In this document: positions 64,000-64,000 of the stretch, one piece after another
How positions within the stretch are numbered: the stretch's first letter is position 1
Layout of the letters: each line of letters starts with the position of its first letter
Origin: an uncultured Burkholderiaceae bacterium
GTDB taxonomy: Bacteria; Pseudomonadota; Gammaproteobacteria; Burkholderiales; Burkholderiaceae_F
Assembly: GCA_944390675.1 (NCBI GenBank)
Contig: CALXQR010000003.1
Coordinates: 59,896-123,895, forward strand
Direction of reading: 5' to 3'
Length of the DNA: 64,000 nt
The notes under the pieces: model-generated
The model's input: only the letters and a program-made list of their open reading frames with translations
What the model was told of the DNA's origin: nothing
Databases searched by the model: none
Made by a program: the position numbers and the translations under genes

Positions 64000-64000
64000 T

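Overview
The window reads as chromosomal DNA of a Gram-negative betaproteobacterium of the Burkholderiales, most likely a gut-type Sutterellaceae (Sutterella/Parasutterella-like). This is an inference from gene content: a beta-type dcw cluster with murE and murF fused, lpxC, a DUF721/dciA gene and secA in the usual order, two typical porin/OmpW-type outer-membrane proteins, meso-DAP-type MurE, and signs of anaerobic life (a perfect FNR-type site, FeoAB, a stand-alone NrdD-type glycyl-radical domain, peptide/amidohydrolase scavenging). No prophage, CRISPR array or intact insertion sequence was seen.

Positions 1-20700 are a mosaic of short transcription units. They hold a truncated AraC regulator, a membrane metallophosphoesterase, a UvrD/PcrA-like helicase with mnmA, a nitronate monooxygenase-like gene overlapping an aberrant nicotinamidase homologue, an EamA transporter, a phosphoribosyltransferase, a 59-residue NrdD-like glycyl-radical protein, an M20 amidohydrolase with a DUF3100-type membrane pair, adenosine deaminase, purM, then hda-HAD-pcnB-folK, tRNA-Val(CAC) and tRNA-Leu(CAA), a second M20 peptidase, and a DUF134-NifX fusion gene with a palindromic operator. 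Two gene-poor stretches (11507-12034 and 18057-18504) hold decayed or unassigned sequence and a perfect 25-bp inverted repeat.

Positions 20700-38900 carry transport and envelope genes: a DASS-type symporter behind a perfect FNR-like box, PPK2, an MFS transporter, a CreA-like lipoprotein, a six-repeat secreted protein, hemL followed by an unusual PagP-OmpW double-barrel fusion, a sodium:solute symporter, RNase P RNA with a structured segment after it, feoA-feoA-feoB divergent from a porin with Fur-like boxes on both sides of a very AT-rich spacer, an MscS channel and an ADP-forming acyl-CoA synthetase.

Positions 39000-57430 are the complete division and cell-wall cluster: mraZ, rsmH, ftsL, ftsI, murEF, mraY, murD, ftsW, murG, murC, ddl, ftsQ, ftsA, ftsZ, lpxC, nearly all on the plus strand with very short or overlapping junctions. 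After it come a LysE-type exporter, dciA, secA, a MutT-family gene, yacG and coaE, and a LOG-family gene cut by the window end. 

The strongest candidates for new biology are the PagP-OmpW fusion with all PagP catalytic residues kept, an FtsZ that ends without the usual conserved C-terminal peptide in a genome segment where the zapD slot is empty, a nicotinamidase homologue whose catalytic Cys and two metal ligands are replaced, the solitary NrdD glycyl-radical domain, and the structured RNA segment between rnpB and feoB.
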